DNA of 64,000 nt from Paguma larvata (GCA_030068075.1 CM057826.1:34150211-34214210); one strand, 5' to 3'; positions 33,410 to 45,632 are shown, counted from the first letter of the stretch. Notes: generated from the letters alone by a model not told the origin. Translations and numbers: made by a program.

Positions 33410-33705
33410 AGATAAATGTTTCCCTCATCCTTCAAATCTCCGTTCACCTTTCGGTTCCCCCAGCAAGCATTTCCTTAGCTTCCCAAAGCCGGTCAGCTAC
33501 TTGCTTTACATCATCAGAGGACCCTTGGCAACTTCGGAGCTAGCCAATACAAATACTGCTATGAGCTTCTTTGATTACGGATGACTTACCGTCAACACTA
33601 TAAAACCTATGGGAACAGAAACTAGGGTTATTTTACTCACCTTTATAGCCTTCATGCTCTACACTGCTGGACACATAATAGGTGCATAAAACTTCTATGT
33701 AGAAA
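33410..33705 (+). mobile_element. L2 LINE 3' fragment
   Basis: 'ttccctcatccttcaaatct' and, near the end, 'ctgctggacacataataggt' then 'gcataaaac' match L2 3' text ('cccttcatccttcaggtctc..gtgcctggcacatagtaggtgctcaata'). Confidence 0.5.
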
Positions 33706-34191
33706 AATGAACTGAGAAGAAGGGTAGTTTTGACTGGTATTGAAATAAACAAAACTGTGAAGGGATGGAAATATAGAATAGAAAAATTAAATGGATGATC
33801 AAGCAAATTTTAAATGTTGACCTATGCAGAAACTGCCTAACATTAAGAATTTAAATGTGCTATCTCTCAGACAGGGAAGTGTTTTGAATTTCTTAGTACT
33901 GTTCTTAAAAAACAAAGAACTTATGAAGGAGGCCCTGACTCTCTGACATGAATATTTTAATACTTAGAAGCCTCTTAGTTGGCCTCAGTCTATCCCTGTG
34001 CTGTATATGTGTGTGTGCATGTTTGTACATGGGAGACCTGTTTCTCTCATCTAGAATTGTGGTCAGAAAAATCAAATCTAGGAAAAATTAAGAAGTTAAA
34101 GCATAGATTAATAGAACAAATTAATAAAAAATAGTATGCTTTTTAATAGAGCCTAGAAATAGACAATCAGAAAATAGGGTCTTAAGGTTGG

Positions 34192-34229
<38 letters not shown>

Positions 34230-36671
34230 AGAAGATAAAGGGAGGAGGAGGAGAGAGAGAGAGGCACGCAGAAGAATTTATGTGCTGTTTTACTTAAAGA
34301 TTCTGAAGAGGGGTGGGAATTCTTCCAAAGAATGGACACACTCCATCTGTTTGGTCTTAGAAGGAGTCTCTGAGCTCTGTCACACTGTCACTAACCCTGC
34401 TTCTAGCCATCCTGGTTGTGTGAGATTGATGGCAGAGAAACCGAGCAATAGGAAATCAAGAACAGAACAGCCTTATCAATCTCTCTAGACAGGCGCTTCT
34501 GAAACACAGCAGCCTTGAAAGGCCATGATGTATGAATTGATCTTTTTGGATTCTTTCTGCCGCAAGAAAAATCCCTGAGTCTTCCTAGATAAAGAATGGT
34601 AAAATCCTCAAACTGTGGTGTTCCGAACCTTTGTTATACTCCATAGAATTAAATTCTGGTTCTTGTACTTTTTGTGGTATGCATATCTGTGTATCTGAGT
34701 GTGTCTCTTTGTGTTTTTTTATAGATAGCAAATATCATCAGTCTTTTCCCTTACATTGTCCTTAGAGATATCATGGTACGTACATTGGGATATTATTAAA
34801 AAACACTGTGACTTGGTAAAATGAATAAAGTAAAAAGTATCTGTAAGAAAGGAAGCATTATTTCAAACTACATCTATCATCCTATTTCTCAAAGTCACAA
34901 ACACGCTTTTGAATCAGTTGGATGTTGGTGCCAAAAGAATTTCCAAAGGATATCGAAATTTCTGAAATTTTTAACTTACAACAACTAATTGTATAGAACC
35001 AGAATTATTTCCAAGGAAGAATAAATATGAAAAGCTTTCTTAATAACAAGGAATATTTTTTCTCAGCCTTCACCAAATCCTGAACTTGTTCTAGTTCTTC
35101 AGTAAGTTCCGAATTTGTTGGCTGCTCAACTTTATAATGTAAAAATAGAGTCAATTTTGACTGAGGGCAGCACTTTTAAAGACTCTCACCAAGTTGGTAA
35201 AAGTGTGAGGGTCAGAGGAAATTGGGATTGTCAAGACTGATATCAGTATGTTCAAATGCTGATGAACAGATATCTTGAAATTGCTGAGTTTCTTATGGAT
35301 TGTACATAGTTATAACGCTTTGTGAAAAATATTCTTGACTCCTTAAGACAACTCTTGATGACTTTACAAAACAAGAACTGTTTTTCTCCAGGAATCAGGA
35401 TATGGCTGGCCTCTCTCATCACTTTTTCTCCTGGAACATTTTCCCAGTCCTACTTATTTTTTCCTGTTAGGTATGTGTGAGCAGAGGTAGAAACTACTGA
35501 TAGTATATCCAGTATGAAGCTACAAAAACCCAAGCCTGCAATGGTGGCTGAGGCAACTGCAATGTTGATTACAGTCAATGGACGATAGCACGAACTTCCT
35601 TAATTCTTCATCTTTATGGTAGACAGAAAACTTGTGATCAACTATTATTACATAATAAGAGAGAGTACTTAAAATTGTATCACAGGATGCTTGGTCTTAA
35701 AGTTGAGCTTAATTTAAAATATGTATGAGATGCTTGATGCTTACTAAGTTTATTTATGATATATGACATGAAGTGATTAAAAATTAAACATTTCATAAGA
35801 CGTGAATGGTAGAGGTTATATAAATAGTACAACTAATGTGAAGATTTGTTTTCTTTCTGCCTTGATCAAATTGACACAATCAAGCAAAAGTTCACCCAAA
35901 TTAGATTTCAGTTCTATAAAGGAAGTCATTCAGTTGAAACTAATTTTCTTATCCCTTGTCTCTTCTGTGTGCTGTCTGATTAATTTATAGGTCAAAGCCA
36001 AGTGGTGGAAATGCATTATCACAATGTGTTTGTTTCTCCTAGAGGTTACTTATTTCCTTTTGGGGAGTTTATTTCAATTGCATTGTCAGTGGAAAGAAAT
36101 TATGTAAAATCTCTGATGTGGGGTCTGAATCGTGCTTTTATAGAAACAGAACTTATAGAATAAAATTTAGGAAGATGTTCCAAAAATATAACAAACAATA
36201 ATACAATGAAAAGAATGCCAGTGTTTTCAGGAAAAAAAATCTGCAAAGAGATTTCTTTGCTCAAGACAGTTTAAATGTGTGACGGTTTTGTGTCTTAGGT
36301 AATTAATTATTTTCTGTCTGAATTTCATTTTCTCCCTTCCATCTTTTCAACACACTGCCCCATAAATTCTACTCAAAAGGTAAAAAAATGTTTTCAGTGG
36401 GTAAATAAATAGAGGACACAAAAGCAAGAAAACAAGACAAGCCCAAACAGATATTCAAAGTGGCCAAACAATGTAGGTAAACAGAAAATATTTCTTCTTG
36501 ATGAAGCCCTGAAAAATCTACCCAAAATCTGTACACTAAACAAGAAAGACTAAAGTATATCTGAGAGTAAAGTAACATTAAAAAGTAAGCAATATTTTTA
36601 ACATGCTGAATTGAAGGTGCAGCATTATCCTACTAGTATTTAGTATCTGCAAATTTCTTTTAGCAATTAAC
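33706..36671. other. About 3 kb of unique AT-rich sequence
   Basis: Apart from the GA repeat at 34194-34262, no transposon, gene or splice-flanked frame was seen. This is one of the longer transposon-poor stretches here. Confidence 0.55.
34194..34262. repeat. (GA)n microsatellite
   Basis: About 14 GA units followed by GGA/GA-rich DNA. The matching Leu/Ser-rich open frame on the minus strand is low complexity. Confidence 0.93.
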
Positions 36672-36877
36672 CAGAGATCGTCAAGCTATATATAGCTTGT
36701 GGGTTGGCTGCCTGTTTTTATAAATAAAGTTTTTTGGAATACAGAAATACTCATGTATTTATGTGTTGTCTAGATTACTTTTGTCTACAGAGCAGAGTTG
36801 ATTAGTTGTGATAGAGATTCACAAAGTGTAAATATATACCAAATGACTCTTTACAGAAGAGTTTTCTGAATCCTGGT
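36672..36877 (-). mobile_element. MER20-type hAT DNA transposon
   Basis: 'cagagatcgtcaagctatat', 'gctgcctgtttttataaata', 'aagttttttggaatacagaa', 'cagagcagagttgattagtt', 'gtgatagagattcaca' and 'actctttacagaagagtttt' follow the reverse complement of MER20 from end to end, about 200 bp as expected. It includes the perfect 16 bp palindrome 'aagctatatatagctt' (36683-36698). Confidence 0.85.
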
Positions 36878-37136
36878 CTATACAAATGAAAAAAATAAAA
36901 TTTAAGCTATTTTAACTTGAAAAATTGAGGCAATTTTATCAATAAAAATATGAATATGAGTCATAGAAGTCTAAGATAAGCAATAGTGTATTATGAGGTT
37001 TATTTTTCTAAAATTGTATGTTTTCTAGAAACAACAATTTTATTCCAAGAACACAATGAGTATGAAACATTACCTATTTGGATCTAGAAAGGAGAGAAAA
37101 GCATTCTAAAAATATATCCACTTGTTAGGGTGGATT
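36878..37136. other. Unassigned sequence
   Basis: AT-rich; nothing recognised. Confidence 0.5.
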
Positions 37137-37149
37137 AACTGCTATATCA

Positions 37150-37378
37150 GGGGCGCCTGGGTGGTTCAGTCGGTTAAGCGTCCGACTTCGGCTCAGGTCA
37201 TGATCTCATGTTCCTGGAGTTCGAGCCCTGTGTCAGGCTGTGCTGACAGCTCAGACCCTGGAGCCTGCTTCAGATTCTGTGTCTCCCTCTCTCTCTGCCC
37301 CTTCCCTACTCATGCTCTCTCTCTTTCTCTCTCTCTCTCTCAAAAATAATAAAGATTAAAAAAAATTAAAAAATACAA
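37150..37378 (+). mobile_element. Near-consensus CAN-SINE
   Basis: Head 'ggggcgcctgggtggttcag' and 'aagcgtccgacttcggctca' are almost consensus and retain CpGs that decay quickly, so this copy looks young. Perfect 13 bp target duplication 'aactgctatatca' (37137-37149 and 37379-37391). Confidence 0.97.
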
Positions 37379-37391
37379 AACTGCTATATCA

Positions 37392-38163
37392 AACAACTTT
37401 AAAATGTGACACACACTATTACTATTATTACTTTTTCACTCATAAAATAATCTAAAGAATATTCCTCTTTGGAAGACTTTCCTGGGGTATTGTTTGCTTA
37501 GGACTGCTGGGATCTTTGTATTTTTGTGATAGTATTTTCTTCTGGGTTGGAGATTTCTTCATTTCACTATCTGATAGAGAAAAAGAATCAAAGATTGTGA
37601 ATGAGAGGGTTTTATGGACTGTATTAGAAAGTGCGGTCTGTCATGTCCATCCAGATCCATTGTTCAGAACTCAGTCACATGCTTTCATGTAATTGCAAGG
37701 GTGGCTGGGATATGTAGTCTTGCTATGTGTTTGACTGGAAGAGAAAAAGTTTGATAAACTAGGTAGTTTCTGTATTAAATGCATGTGCCTACATCTGCAC
37801 CCAAACACACACATTTTAATATGGAAGAAGCAGTTTTAATCTCATTCATAAATAGCAGTCGACTGTTGTTGGTAGGAAAGTGGCCTAATTTGAGAGTCTG
37901 TGGCAACTGTTCAAATTCATGCATTCAAATTCTAGCAAATTTATTTATGGAAGTGATTTTTCTCCTAACTTTTTGAGTATATGTTTATGACAAATAGTTT
38001 ATATTTATGCAATAGGAATAAAATTTAGTATTTGGATATCACAAATAAAAATTAAAAGTGAATATCTTTTAAATATTCTAACAAATTATTAGGAAAATAT
38101 GAATGTCTCAGTATAAAGTTGAACAAAGGTATGAAGCTATCAAAGTAGCTGTAGCCTAGAGAG
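37392..38163. other. Unassigned unique sequence
   Basis: No gene or recognised repeat. Confidence 0.55.
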
Positions 38164-38452
38164 TAGTGCTGCCCAAAAGAAATATGATTCAAGCTATATG
38201 TGTAATTTACAATTGTCTAGTAGCCATATTAAAATATAAAAATGGTGAAATTCATTTTATAATATATTTGGTTTAATCCAATGTATTCACAATATTATAG
38301 TTGTCAGCGTGTAATCAATGTAAAATTATTAAGGTATTATTTTTATGAGTCTTCAAAATCTGGAGTGTATTTTATGGTTCACACATTTTAGTAGCCATAT
38401 TTCAAAGACTCAATAGCCACATGTGACTATGGCTACCATATTGAACAGTACT
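38164..38452 (+). mobile_element. hAT-like DNA transposon, 'GTGCTGTCCAATAGAA' family, copy A
   Basis: The left end 'tagtgctgcccaaaagaaat' and the reverse complement of the right end 'agtactgttcaatatgg' are terminal inverted repeats. The interior 'ctagtagccatattaaaata', 'gtgtaatcaatgtaaaatta' and 'caatagccacatgtgactat' matches copy B at 53797-54119 segment by segment. Non-autonomous. Confidence 0.8.
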
Positions 38453-38461
38453 TTCCTATAT

Positions 38462-38578
38462 CACTGACTTTCAAACTTTAAGGAGTGTGACAGTGACTCA
38501 GCAGATTCAGGTGCAGCCCAAGAATCTACATTTTAACAGATATCTTCATGATTTTCATGCAGGAGATCAGGATCTATA
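38462..38578 (+). mobile_element. MER5A-type hAT transposon fragment
   Basis: 'actgactttcaaactttaag', 'actcagcagattcaggtgca', 'gcccaagaatctacatttta' and 'acagatatcttcatg' match MER5A text. It lies 10 bp after the preceding hAT element. Confidence 0.7.
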
Positions 38579-38726
38579 ACAAATGAAAAGCTGCTTAGAA
38601 ATCTCTAAGGTCCTTCCAAAACCAATTTTGTAGTTTCTAGGATTTTTAAGAGCCTATGGTCAAATGATTTCAGTTTGCAGTGTTTGTGATGCCATACCAT
38701 CTTATTTGCTTAAGAAAGCATATTGA

Positions 38727-38940
38727 GGAGTGCTTGGGTGTCTCAGTTGGTTGAGCATCTGACTCTTGATTTTGAACCAGGTCATGATCTCACAGTTCGT
38801 GAGTTCAAGCCCCACATCAGGCTCTGCATGCAGAGCCTGCTTGAGATTCTCTGTCTCTCCCTCTCTCTCTCTCTCTCCTCTTCCCTATTGTGTTCACTCT
38901 CACTCTCTCTCAAGATAAATAAATAAACATTAGATAAAAA
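38727..38940 (+). mobile_element. CAN-SINE
   Basis: Flanked by 'aagaaagcatattga' (38712-38726) and 'aaggaagcatattga' (38941-38955). The head is diverged ('gagtgcttgggtgtctcagt') and the body lacks part of the segment between box B and the CT-rich region. Confidence 0.93.
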
Positions 38941-38955
38941 AAGGAAGCATATTGA

Positions 38956-40105
38956 ATTTCCAATCTTAAGATGTTTTTCACAAAGCCACGGGGCATAATA
39001 ATGTTGTTTGGGGCCATCTTTGTCCTAGGTCATATTCTTTCTCCACTGAGTAAAGGGACAGATGGATGGAAGGCACCTTTACAGTGTCCCTGAGAAAAAT
39101 GCTCTCATCATTGCCAGATATAAAGTAACTTATTCATCTTGATAATCACAGTAATCTTTGTATTTCAGAAAACAAATTAAATCCACACGTAGTAGATCTC
39201 AGCTTTTAAAAAATGCTTTTCACATTCTCAATCATTAGCAACATATGGTTTATTTTTACTGTTTTATTATCATTCTCTATTGTGAATTTCCCTCAGATCC
39301 TCAAGCTAATATGCTTTCCTATAGGCTCTACCAGATGTCTGATACCATACCTGTCTGAAATACAAATGACTGCTATTTAAAAAGTTCAACATCTCTGTAA
39401 ATGCAAATGATTTAGATATGTATGAAAAAGTTTTCCAAATCAGTTTAAAGTATCAAGTCTCTTAAAATCTTACATGCATATTAGCTGCAGCTTCTGCTTT
39501 AGGAATAAATGACATTTTTTTCATTACTTCCCAATTTAGAAGGATTGATTCCATTCACTCATATCTGTGAATCATTCTCCTCTAAAATCAAGAAGACCAA
39601 GGACATCTTAGAGTTTATATCCTTTTTTTAAAAAAGATCTAAAGAACAGAGAAAATACACTTTATTCCAAGGCTGCTTCATCTGTTGGCATGAATCCAAT
39701 TCAGTCTTTTCCATGATTAATCATGGTCCAACATATTTCTCCCAGCTATTTTCTTTTCAAAGACATGTACTTTTAAGTGACACATGAAATGTTTTTAGCT
39801 CTATCAGAAAAGAAGTTGGGAAATATATGCTGTTAAGTCAATCTTTGTTGCTTCAGAATTTTCTGTGAAATTTCTTGATAATTTTGAGAGAAAAATGATC
39901 TAGCGTTCATTTAGTCCCTCAAATTACTTAGAAAATGAAAGCTCTTTTGGGAATGTTAATTCCAATAATTTATTAGATCTAATTTTTCATCTGTAAGTTG
40001 AACATATTCTAGATGCAAGAGAGTGCCTCACATATTGCTAAGAATACAATGAGCCTTAAGACATGATCCCTGCTTCCCAGATTTAAGTTGTGCTTGTATG
40101 CATGC
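38956..40105. other. Unassigned unique sequence
   Basis: About 1.1 kb, AT-rich, no gene or recognised repeat. Confidence 0.55.
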
Positions 40106-40275
40106 CATTTCATTTATTTCTTGGATAAAACTTTGTAATGTTAAGTATTATTAGTATTCCAATGTACCTGATTGAGAATCTCCGACCCAGTGTTACCCAG
40201 CTCCTATGTGTTACAATTGGAGTACAAATGTCATATTTTAACTTCAGGTCTGGAAGTCTTTCTACTACATCTGGT
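40106..40275 (-). repeat. MIR-like SINE, antisense
   Basis: 'catttcatttatttcttgga', 'ttaagtattattagtattcc', 'cagtgttacccagctcctat' and 'caggtctggaagtctttcta' resemble the MIR reverse complement. Confidence 0.55.
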
Positions 40276-41165
40276 GAATATAGGGGTGAGGGCAGAGGCA
40301 AAGACAGAATGTACTCAATTCAATGAACGTTATTTATGATTCTTCTCTTAATTCTTCCCATTATGTAGCAAATGTAATGTCCCAGATGGTTTTCATAAAA
40401 TTAGAGAAATCTTGTGTTTGAACAGTGATGTGGAGAAAAATGAGAGTGGCAAAGGTTACAAAGAGTAGAATCAAGCTAATCATTTTTTCCCGTAAAAAAC
40501 ACGTTACATTACTTATTCTTAGATCTCATGTACCCATTTTCTTATACCCAAAAGATATTTAATGTTATATTGTTATGTCATCACATATTGAAGAGTGAAA
40601 ATTAGTATAATGTAGTTCATGTAGAAAGCTATCAAGACCTTTAGAGTAAAAAGAAATTGAGTCTTTCCTGGAATATTGAAAATATCAATTGTTCTACCAT
40701 CTGACAAATCAGAGTTAAATGATAGTTAATAACATGCTTTTAATAAAGAAAAGACATAAAGTACTGTACTATCTTTTGTATCTTTTCATGTTAGCAGGGA
40801 ACAATTTCCCAGCTCCTTTTCATCTCCACCCACCAAAAAAAAATATTAAAAATTAGATCTGATTTTAAAATCAACAACACTTATTAAGCTATAATTGTAT
40901 TACAGAGAATACCATTACAGAGACAGATTTTATATTTGGGAAATATTTTCAGACATTAATAATGGCTCATAATAACTGAACTTTATTGGTATGTGCATGC
41001 TACAGTCTTACACAACTAGCCTTTCATCAGCTTCTTCTTGTCAAATAGTTACTCAAAGACTAAAGATGAATAAATTAATAAAGACTGGTCTTTAAAGAAT
41101 AATGACTAAAGAGCTGACAGTGGGAGGTAAGGTCAAGATTAAAATGAGCAGTAACCTATATTGCT
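40276..41165. other. Unassigned unique sequence
   Basis: Nothing recognised. Confidence 0.55.
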
Positions 41166-41167
41166 AT

Positions 41168-41530
41168 TTTTGTTTTCCACTTCTCTCCTATTCTCCAACT
41201 TTATTATAGACCTTCCTCTCTGTACTCTGGACACAAGGTCTTTAAAGTTACTTTTTCCTCTGCTAGTAAAGTTTCCCTCATCCCCTTGCTTGTCCTACAG
41301 ATAGCAGATTCATCACTTTCTCCTCCAAGAGACCTCTCTGATCAATTCTCTTGGGTATTATCTTTTATAGGGACATATGCCTCTCCTTAGGAGGCCATTT
41401 TCTTTTTGACTGTGTGATTATTTGATTTATCTCTATTTTCTCTATTTAAACACATGCCATTATGAGATCAGAGCTGGTGTCTCTCTGGCTAGCCAGTGTC
41501 TCCCTAGCATTCACTGAAATGTCTGGCAAA
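41168..41530 (+). mobile_element. L2 LINE 3' fragment
   Basis: 'cctccaagagacctctctga', 'tttgatttatctctattttc' and 'tccctagcattcactgaaat' then 'gtctggcaaa' resemble L2 ('cctcctcagagaggccttccctga..tgtttatttatttgtttac..cccagcacctagaacagtgcctggcac'). Confidence 0.5.
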
Positions 41531-41984
41531 AATCTGAGTTAAGATGATATCTCCTTATCTCCTCACATAACCCCTAGTATTTCTCTTCAGTTGATAATTT
41601 AGTGTTTAGTTTTGCCACAGCCAAAAGCAGTCTTTGCACTGGACTCATATTTCTAAGACCATTATAAAAATTTTTTGATTAAAAACATCTAATTTTGCTG
41701 TGATTGATTACTTAGGGAAATGGAAAAAGTTAAAACCACAAATTCAAACCTCGTCAGATTTAATGAATGGATTAAAATCCAACTAGAATGTTTCCATAAT
41801 GCTTTATTATGAAGCATTATTAAATTAAATTATTATTAAGTTAACTTAAAAACCCAACACTTGGCTTAAATAATGATGGATACAACTTTGCCAAGGTAGC
41901 TGACACCCTCTTAGACTTTCCAAGATCACCTTCCCAACAAACCCCAAGTGGTAAATACACTAAATTAGCTCTCATTCTATGTAT

Positions 41985-42052
41985 CTTTCTATGTGCCTAT
42001 CTATCTATATCATCTATATCTATATATTTCTATATACATTCTATGTATATAT
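41985..42052. repeat. TATC/TA-rich simple repeat
   Basis: Imperfect TCTA/TATC and TA units. Confidence 0.8.
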
Positions 42053-42149
42053 GATCAACATATAGTATGGCTTTGTATCTATCTTTTTAAGCTTTATATG
42101 TTTATAGATTTTATTTCGTATACATATTTCAGCACTTTTGATTTTCCAC

Positions 42150-43160
42150 TCAACGATATAATTTTAGGTTCATTTATATTTTTATATAGAGCTTTAGCTC
42201 ATTAAATATTCCCTAGAATTAGCCTAGAGAGATTTAGGCTAATTTCCATTTTCTTAATAAAGTGGTTTCCATTACTTAATAAAGTGGTTTCTGTTAATAT
42301 TCTTGTGAATATGTTTTTATGCAGAGTTTATCTGGACTATATACCTAGTTGTTGAATGGCTGGGTCACAAGTTTGTTCAACATTTGGCTGTACTGGTTAT
42401 TGTCAAATTGTTCTTTAAAGTATTCGTACCAATTTACGCTTCCATAAGCAATTCAATAGATTTATTCATGCTTGCTTCACATCCTGATCCACACTTGGTA
42501 TTATCGGATTTTAAAATTCTATCATACTAGAGTCATGGATACAGTGTGGATAAATCTTAGTAATAGTTGAATGGTAAAGACAACCTTTAGAAGACTGCAT
42601 ATAGTATCGTAAAAGTACACTTTTTTGAAAGTAATGGAATAATAAATTCAAACATTAGAAAAGCGATTCTCTCTGTGAAAGGCAGGATATAGGCAAGTGA
42701 GATGAGAAAGTAGGTAGCAGAAAATTTTGATAATGTTCTACAACTTGGATATGGATTTGGATTTGTGGTTATTACATGTATAATAAACAAACAGCAAGTC
42801 ACATATATATCAATATACTAAGTGTTAGTATGTCAGGAATTGTAGAGTTTAATTAATCCAATTGTATGAATACAATCACCAAAAAGAAATAGACAAAAGA
42901 AAGTTAAATTTGTAAATGGAGGTGTATGATGTGAAATCGCATTACACTGTGATTTTAATAAGCATTTTTTTTCATTTTCCAATAATGTCAAACATCTTTT
43001 AAATTGTATTGGCAGTTTGAGACTTCTGGAAATTTCTTGTTGATATGTGTTTCCCATTTTTCTATTAAATTAACTATATTTTTCTTTTTGATTTGTAAAT
43101 TTTAAATATATTTTGGCAGTTAATTCTTTGTCATTTATATGTATGCAGATTTCTTTTCTC
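42150..43160 (-). mobile_element. Old L1 3' region, antisense, split by a sense L1 fragment
   Basis: 'tgttgaatggctgggtcaca', 'tgtcaaattgttctttaaag', 'ccaatttacgcttccataag' and 'cttcacatcctgatccacac' lie on the left. 'acactgtgattttaataagc', 'ttccaataatgtcaaacatc' and 'gcagttaattctttgtcatt' lie on the right, at 42905-43160. A sense L1M piece (42525-42840) separates them. A short tandem duplication 'cttaataaagtggtttc' occurs at 42254-42290. Confidence 0.72.
42525..42840 (+). mobile_element. Old L1 3' UTR fragment inside antisense L1
   Basis: 'gaagactgcatatagtatcg', 'gataatgttctacaacttgg' and 'tttgtggttattacatgtat' resemble the sense 3' UTR of L1ME-type elements. It interrupts the antisense L1 around it. 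Confidence 0.55.
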
Positions 43161-43164
43161 TTTA

Positions 43165-43310
43165 TTTCACTCATTCAACAAATACACACTGAGTTCCAAT
43201 TACGAGCCAGCAAAATGCAAGTTTCTAGGTAGTTGGGATACAGGCTTAAATAAAGCAGGTATATTTTGAGCTTCATGTAACATATTTTATTTTAGGAGAA
43301 AAGAAGGTTA
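43165..43310 (-). mobile_element. L2 LINE 3' end, antisense
   Basis: 'tcactcattcaacaaataca', 'cactgagttccaattacgag', 'tctaggtagttgggatacag' matches the L2 reverse complement. Confidence 0.6.
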
Positions 43311-43326
43311 AAAACATAAACATTTA

Positions 43327-43420
43327 GGGGCACTTGGGATTCTCTCTCTCCCTCTTTTTCTCTTCCCTCCCCAGCTCATAAATAAATAAATAAGCATTAA
43401 AATAAACAAAAAACAAAAAA
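43327..43420 (+). mobile_element. CAN-SINE with large internal deletion
   Basis: The first 12 bases of the SINE head ('ggggcacttggg') are joined directly to the CT-rich 3' half ('attctctctctccctctttt') and tail. About 120-130 bp are missing. Both breakpoints carry 'tggg' in full copies, which suggests a microhomology deletion. Confidence 0.82.
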
Positions 43421-43423
43421 ACC

Positions 43424-44030
43424 ACATAAGAGAATGAAAAGACAAACCACAGACTGGGAGAAAATATTTTCAAAATATTTATCTGAAAAAGGATCTGTAT
43501 CCAGACTATGCAAAGAACTCTTAAAATTTAACAACAACAACAACAACAAAAACAAGCAACCCAATTTCGAAATGGGTGAATGATCTGAACAGACACCTCA
43601 ACAAAGAAGATCTATCGATGGCAAATAAGCACATAAAAAGATGTTCCAACTTCATATGCCGTTAGGGAATTGTGAGTTAAAACAGCGTGATAGCATCACT
43701 GAACACCTATCAGAATGGATAGAATCCCATACACTGAGAACACCAAATATTCATAAGAATGTGGAGCAACAGGAAGTCTCATTGCTGGTGGGAATGTAAA
43801 ATGATAAAGCCACTTTGGAAGGCAGCTTGGCAGTTTCTTACAAAACTAAATATACTTTTACTGTATGCTCTGCCAATTATGCTCGTTGGTATTTACCAAC
43901 ATGAGTTGGAAACTTATGTCCACATAAAACCTGCACAGGAATGTTTATAGAAGTTTTATTCATAACTGCTGAAACTGGAAGCAACCAAGATGCCCTTCAA
44001 TCGGTTAATACATAAACTATGGTATGTCTC
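43424..44030 (+). mobile_element. L1 LINE ORF2 C-terminal fragment
   Basis: 'gaaaagacaaaccacagact', 'gatctgaacagacacctcaa', 'gaatgtggagcaacaggaag', 'tctcattgctggtgggaatg' and 'gcaaccaagatgcccttcaa' are classic sense L1 ORF2 3' text. The ORF at 43759-43950 is part of it. An (AAC)n run lies at about 43530-43552. Confidence 0.85.
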
Positions 44031-44079
44031 AATTGGATAAGCCTCACTTGGATAAGTCTGACTCGGAGTAAAGTAGCAA

Positions 44080-44212
44080 GCCATAAGAGAGTTTTGAGCA
44101 GAGACCTAGCCTTATTCATGGTTTACAAAATGATTCTGGCTGCTGTGTTCAAACTAAACAGTAGGTGGCAAAGACAGAAAGAGATAGGTTCCCATTCAGT
44201 GACTTGATTTTT
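44080..44212 (-). mobile_element. L2 LINE fragment, antisense
   Basis: 'gagttttgagcagagaccta', 'tttacaaaatgattctggct' and 'gctgtgttcaaactaaacag' match the L2 reverse complement ('ttttgagcaggggagtgaca..ggatcactctggctgctgtg'). Confidence 0.6.
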
Positions 44213-44564
44213 ATTTTCATATGACATATTTTGATTAAAATACATTTTTAATTTTAATCATTTTCTATCCCTACCCTCTAGCACAAATGTATATTTTGTA
44301 ATAGGCTTTTTTATATCTTGTTGATTATTGCATTTACCTTACCTTATTCTTCAAATTGTATTGACCATTATTAACTCTTTGCTCTTCCATGTAAATCTGC
44401 TTATCTAGTATTCTGAAAATCTGAGTTAAGATTTTTACTAAATCTGTTTTGAACTTGTAGATTTTAATTTATATTCATACACTATTGAGTCTACCAATGA
44501 ACAGAGGTCTATATCTCTAAGTATTTAGAACTTCTTTAATAGTTTTAGATTTTTAATGAACAAA

Positions 44565-45108
44565 AATGAACGACGTGGAAACACACGCTAAGTTTTCAAT
44601 GCCACTTTTCCTGGGAAAAATTCATGAGATTGGAGTTATACTGAGATTTCAGGTCCTCCATTGCCCTCTGCTCTGCAGCAGAGCCCGGGACCTAATGGTG
44701 TCAGATATCAGTTTCTGAAGATGGGTCTCTGGCCTTTGAATGAGTTCTCAGGTTTCAAATTGTATGACTAAGGAATAATCAGCCCTCTCCTTATATGATT
44801 GGGATTGGTTTCCAACAGGACTATAATATGCTCAAAGCATGATGTCCACCCTGTTCTGCCATATTAGCGTTCATGAGAGTGGAGCACAAGACTCTCCCTT
44901 GATGAGATCAGGGAGCTGGGGTCCATATTTGTAAGTTTCCCCTGTGTGGTATGAAAGAACAGTGGACTGATTTATAATCCTAGCACTCTACCAAAGTGAT
45001 TGCTTGAGGAGCTTGCTGTAGCTGGTTTTCCACATGATTCTATGAGACATTATACAGCACAGCATCAGTTTTGGACAAATTAATCCTTTCTTCCCAGTTT
45101 TCTCCATA
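44565..45108. other. Unidentified 540 bp insertion in an L1
   Basis: This segment splits neighbouring pieces of one L1. It is richer in GC than its surroundings and includes the palindrome 'gctctgcagcagagc' near 44670. It may be an LTR or another retroelement, but no family, open frame or clear termini were recognised. Confidence 0.45.
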
Positions 45109-45244
45109 ATGGCCACGTAAATGTTTTGTTAGATTAGCTCCTATGTACTTTATATTTTTGTCATTTTTGACATTCTTAAAAATTCTTAGCAGTTTTGCTA
45201 AACTCTCATTAATACTAATAATTCGTCTATATACTTTTTTGGGT

Positions 45245-45632
45245 TTTGTTACAGGCTGAGTCACGTTGCCCAAAAATTCATATATTGAAATCCTAACCCT
45301 ACTACCTCGAGTATATCTATATTTTGACATAAGATATTTAAAGAGAAAGGTTAAGATAAGATCATTAGGGTGAGCCCTACACTCAGATAACTGGTGTCCT
45401 CGTAAAAGGAGATTAGAACAGACATACACAGAGGGAAAGCCATGTGAAGATACAGGGAGAAGCTGGCCATAGGCAAGCTGAGGAAAGAGTTCTCAAAAGA
45501 AACCAACTCTATTGGCAACTTGATCTCAGACTTCTAACCTCTAGAATGTGAGAAAATAAATTTCTGTTGTTTAAGCCACACAGACTATGGTACTATTGTA
45601 TATGGCAGCCCTAGTACTAATACAGATTTCAA
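45245..45632 (+). mobile_element. MaLR-type LTR
   Basis: 'caaaaattcatatattgaaa', 'tcctaaccctactacctcga', 'aactggtgtcctcgtaaaag', 'gaaagccatgtgaagataca', 'ttgatctcagacttctaacc', 'gtgagaaaataaatttctgt' and 'tgtttaagccacacagacta' run in the MaLR LTR order, ending 'ctagtactaatacag'. Probably a solo LTR. Confidence 0.85.

Noticed and set aside
45040..45429. 129-residue minus-strand frame
   Set aside because: It runs antisense through an L1 fragment and a MaLR LTR, which explains it.
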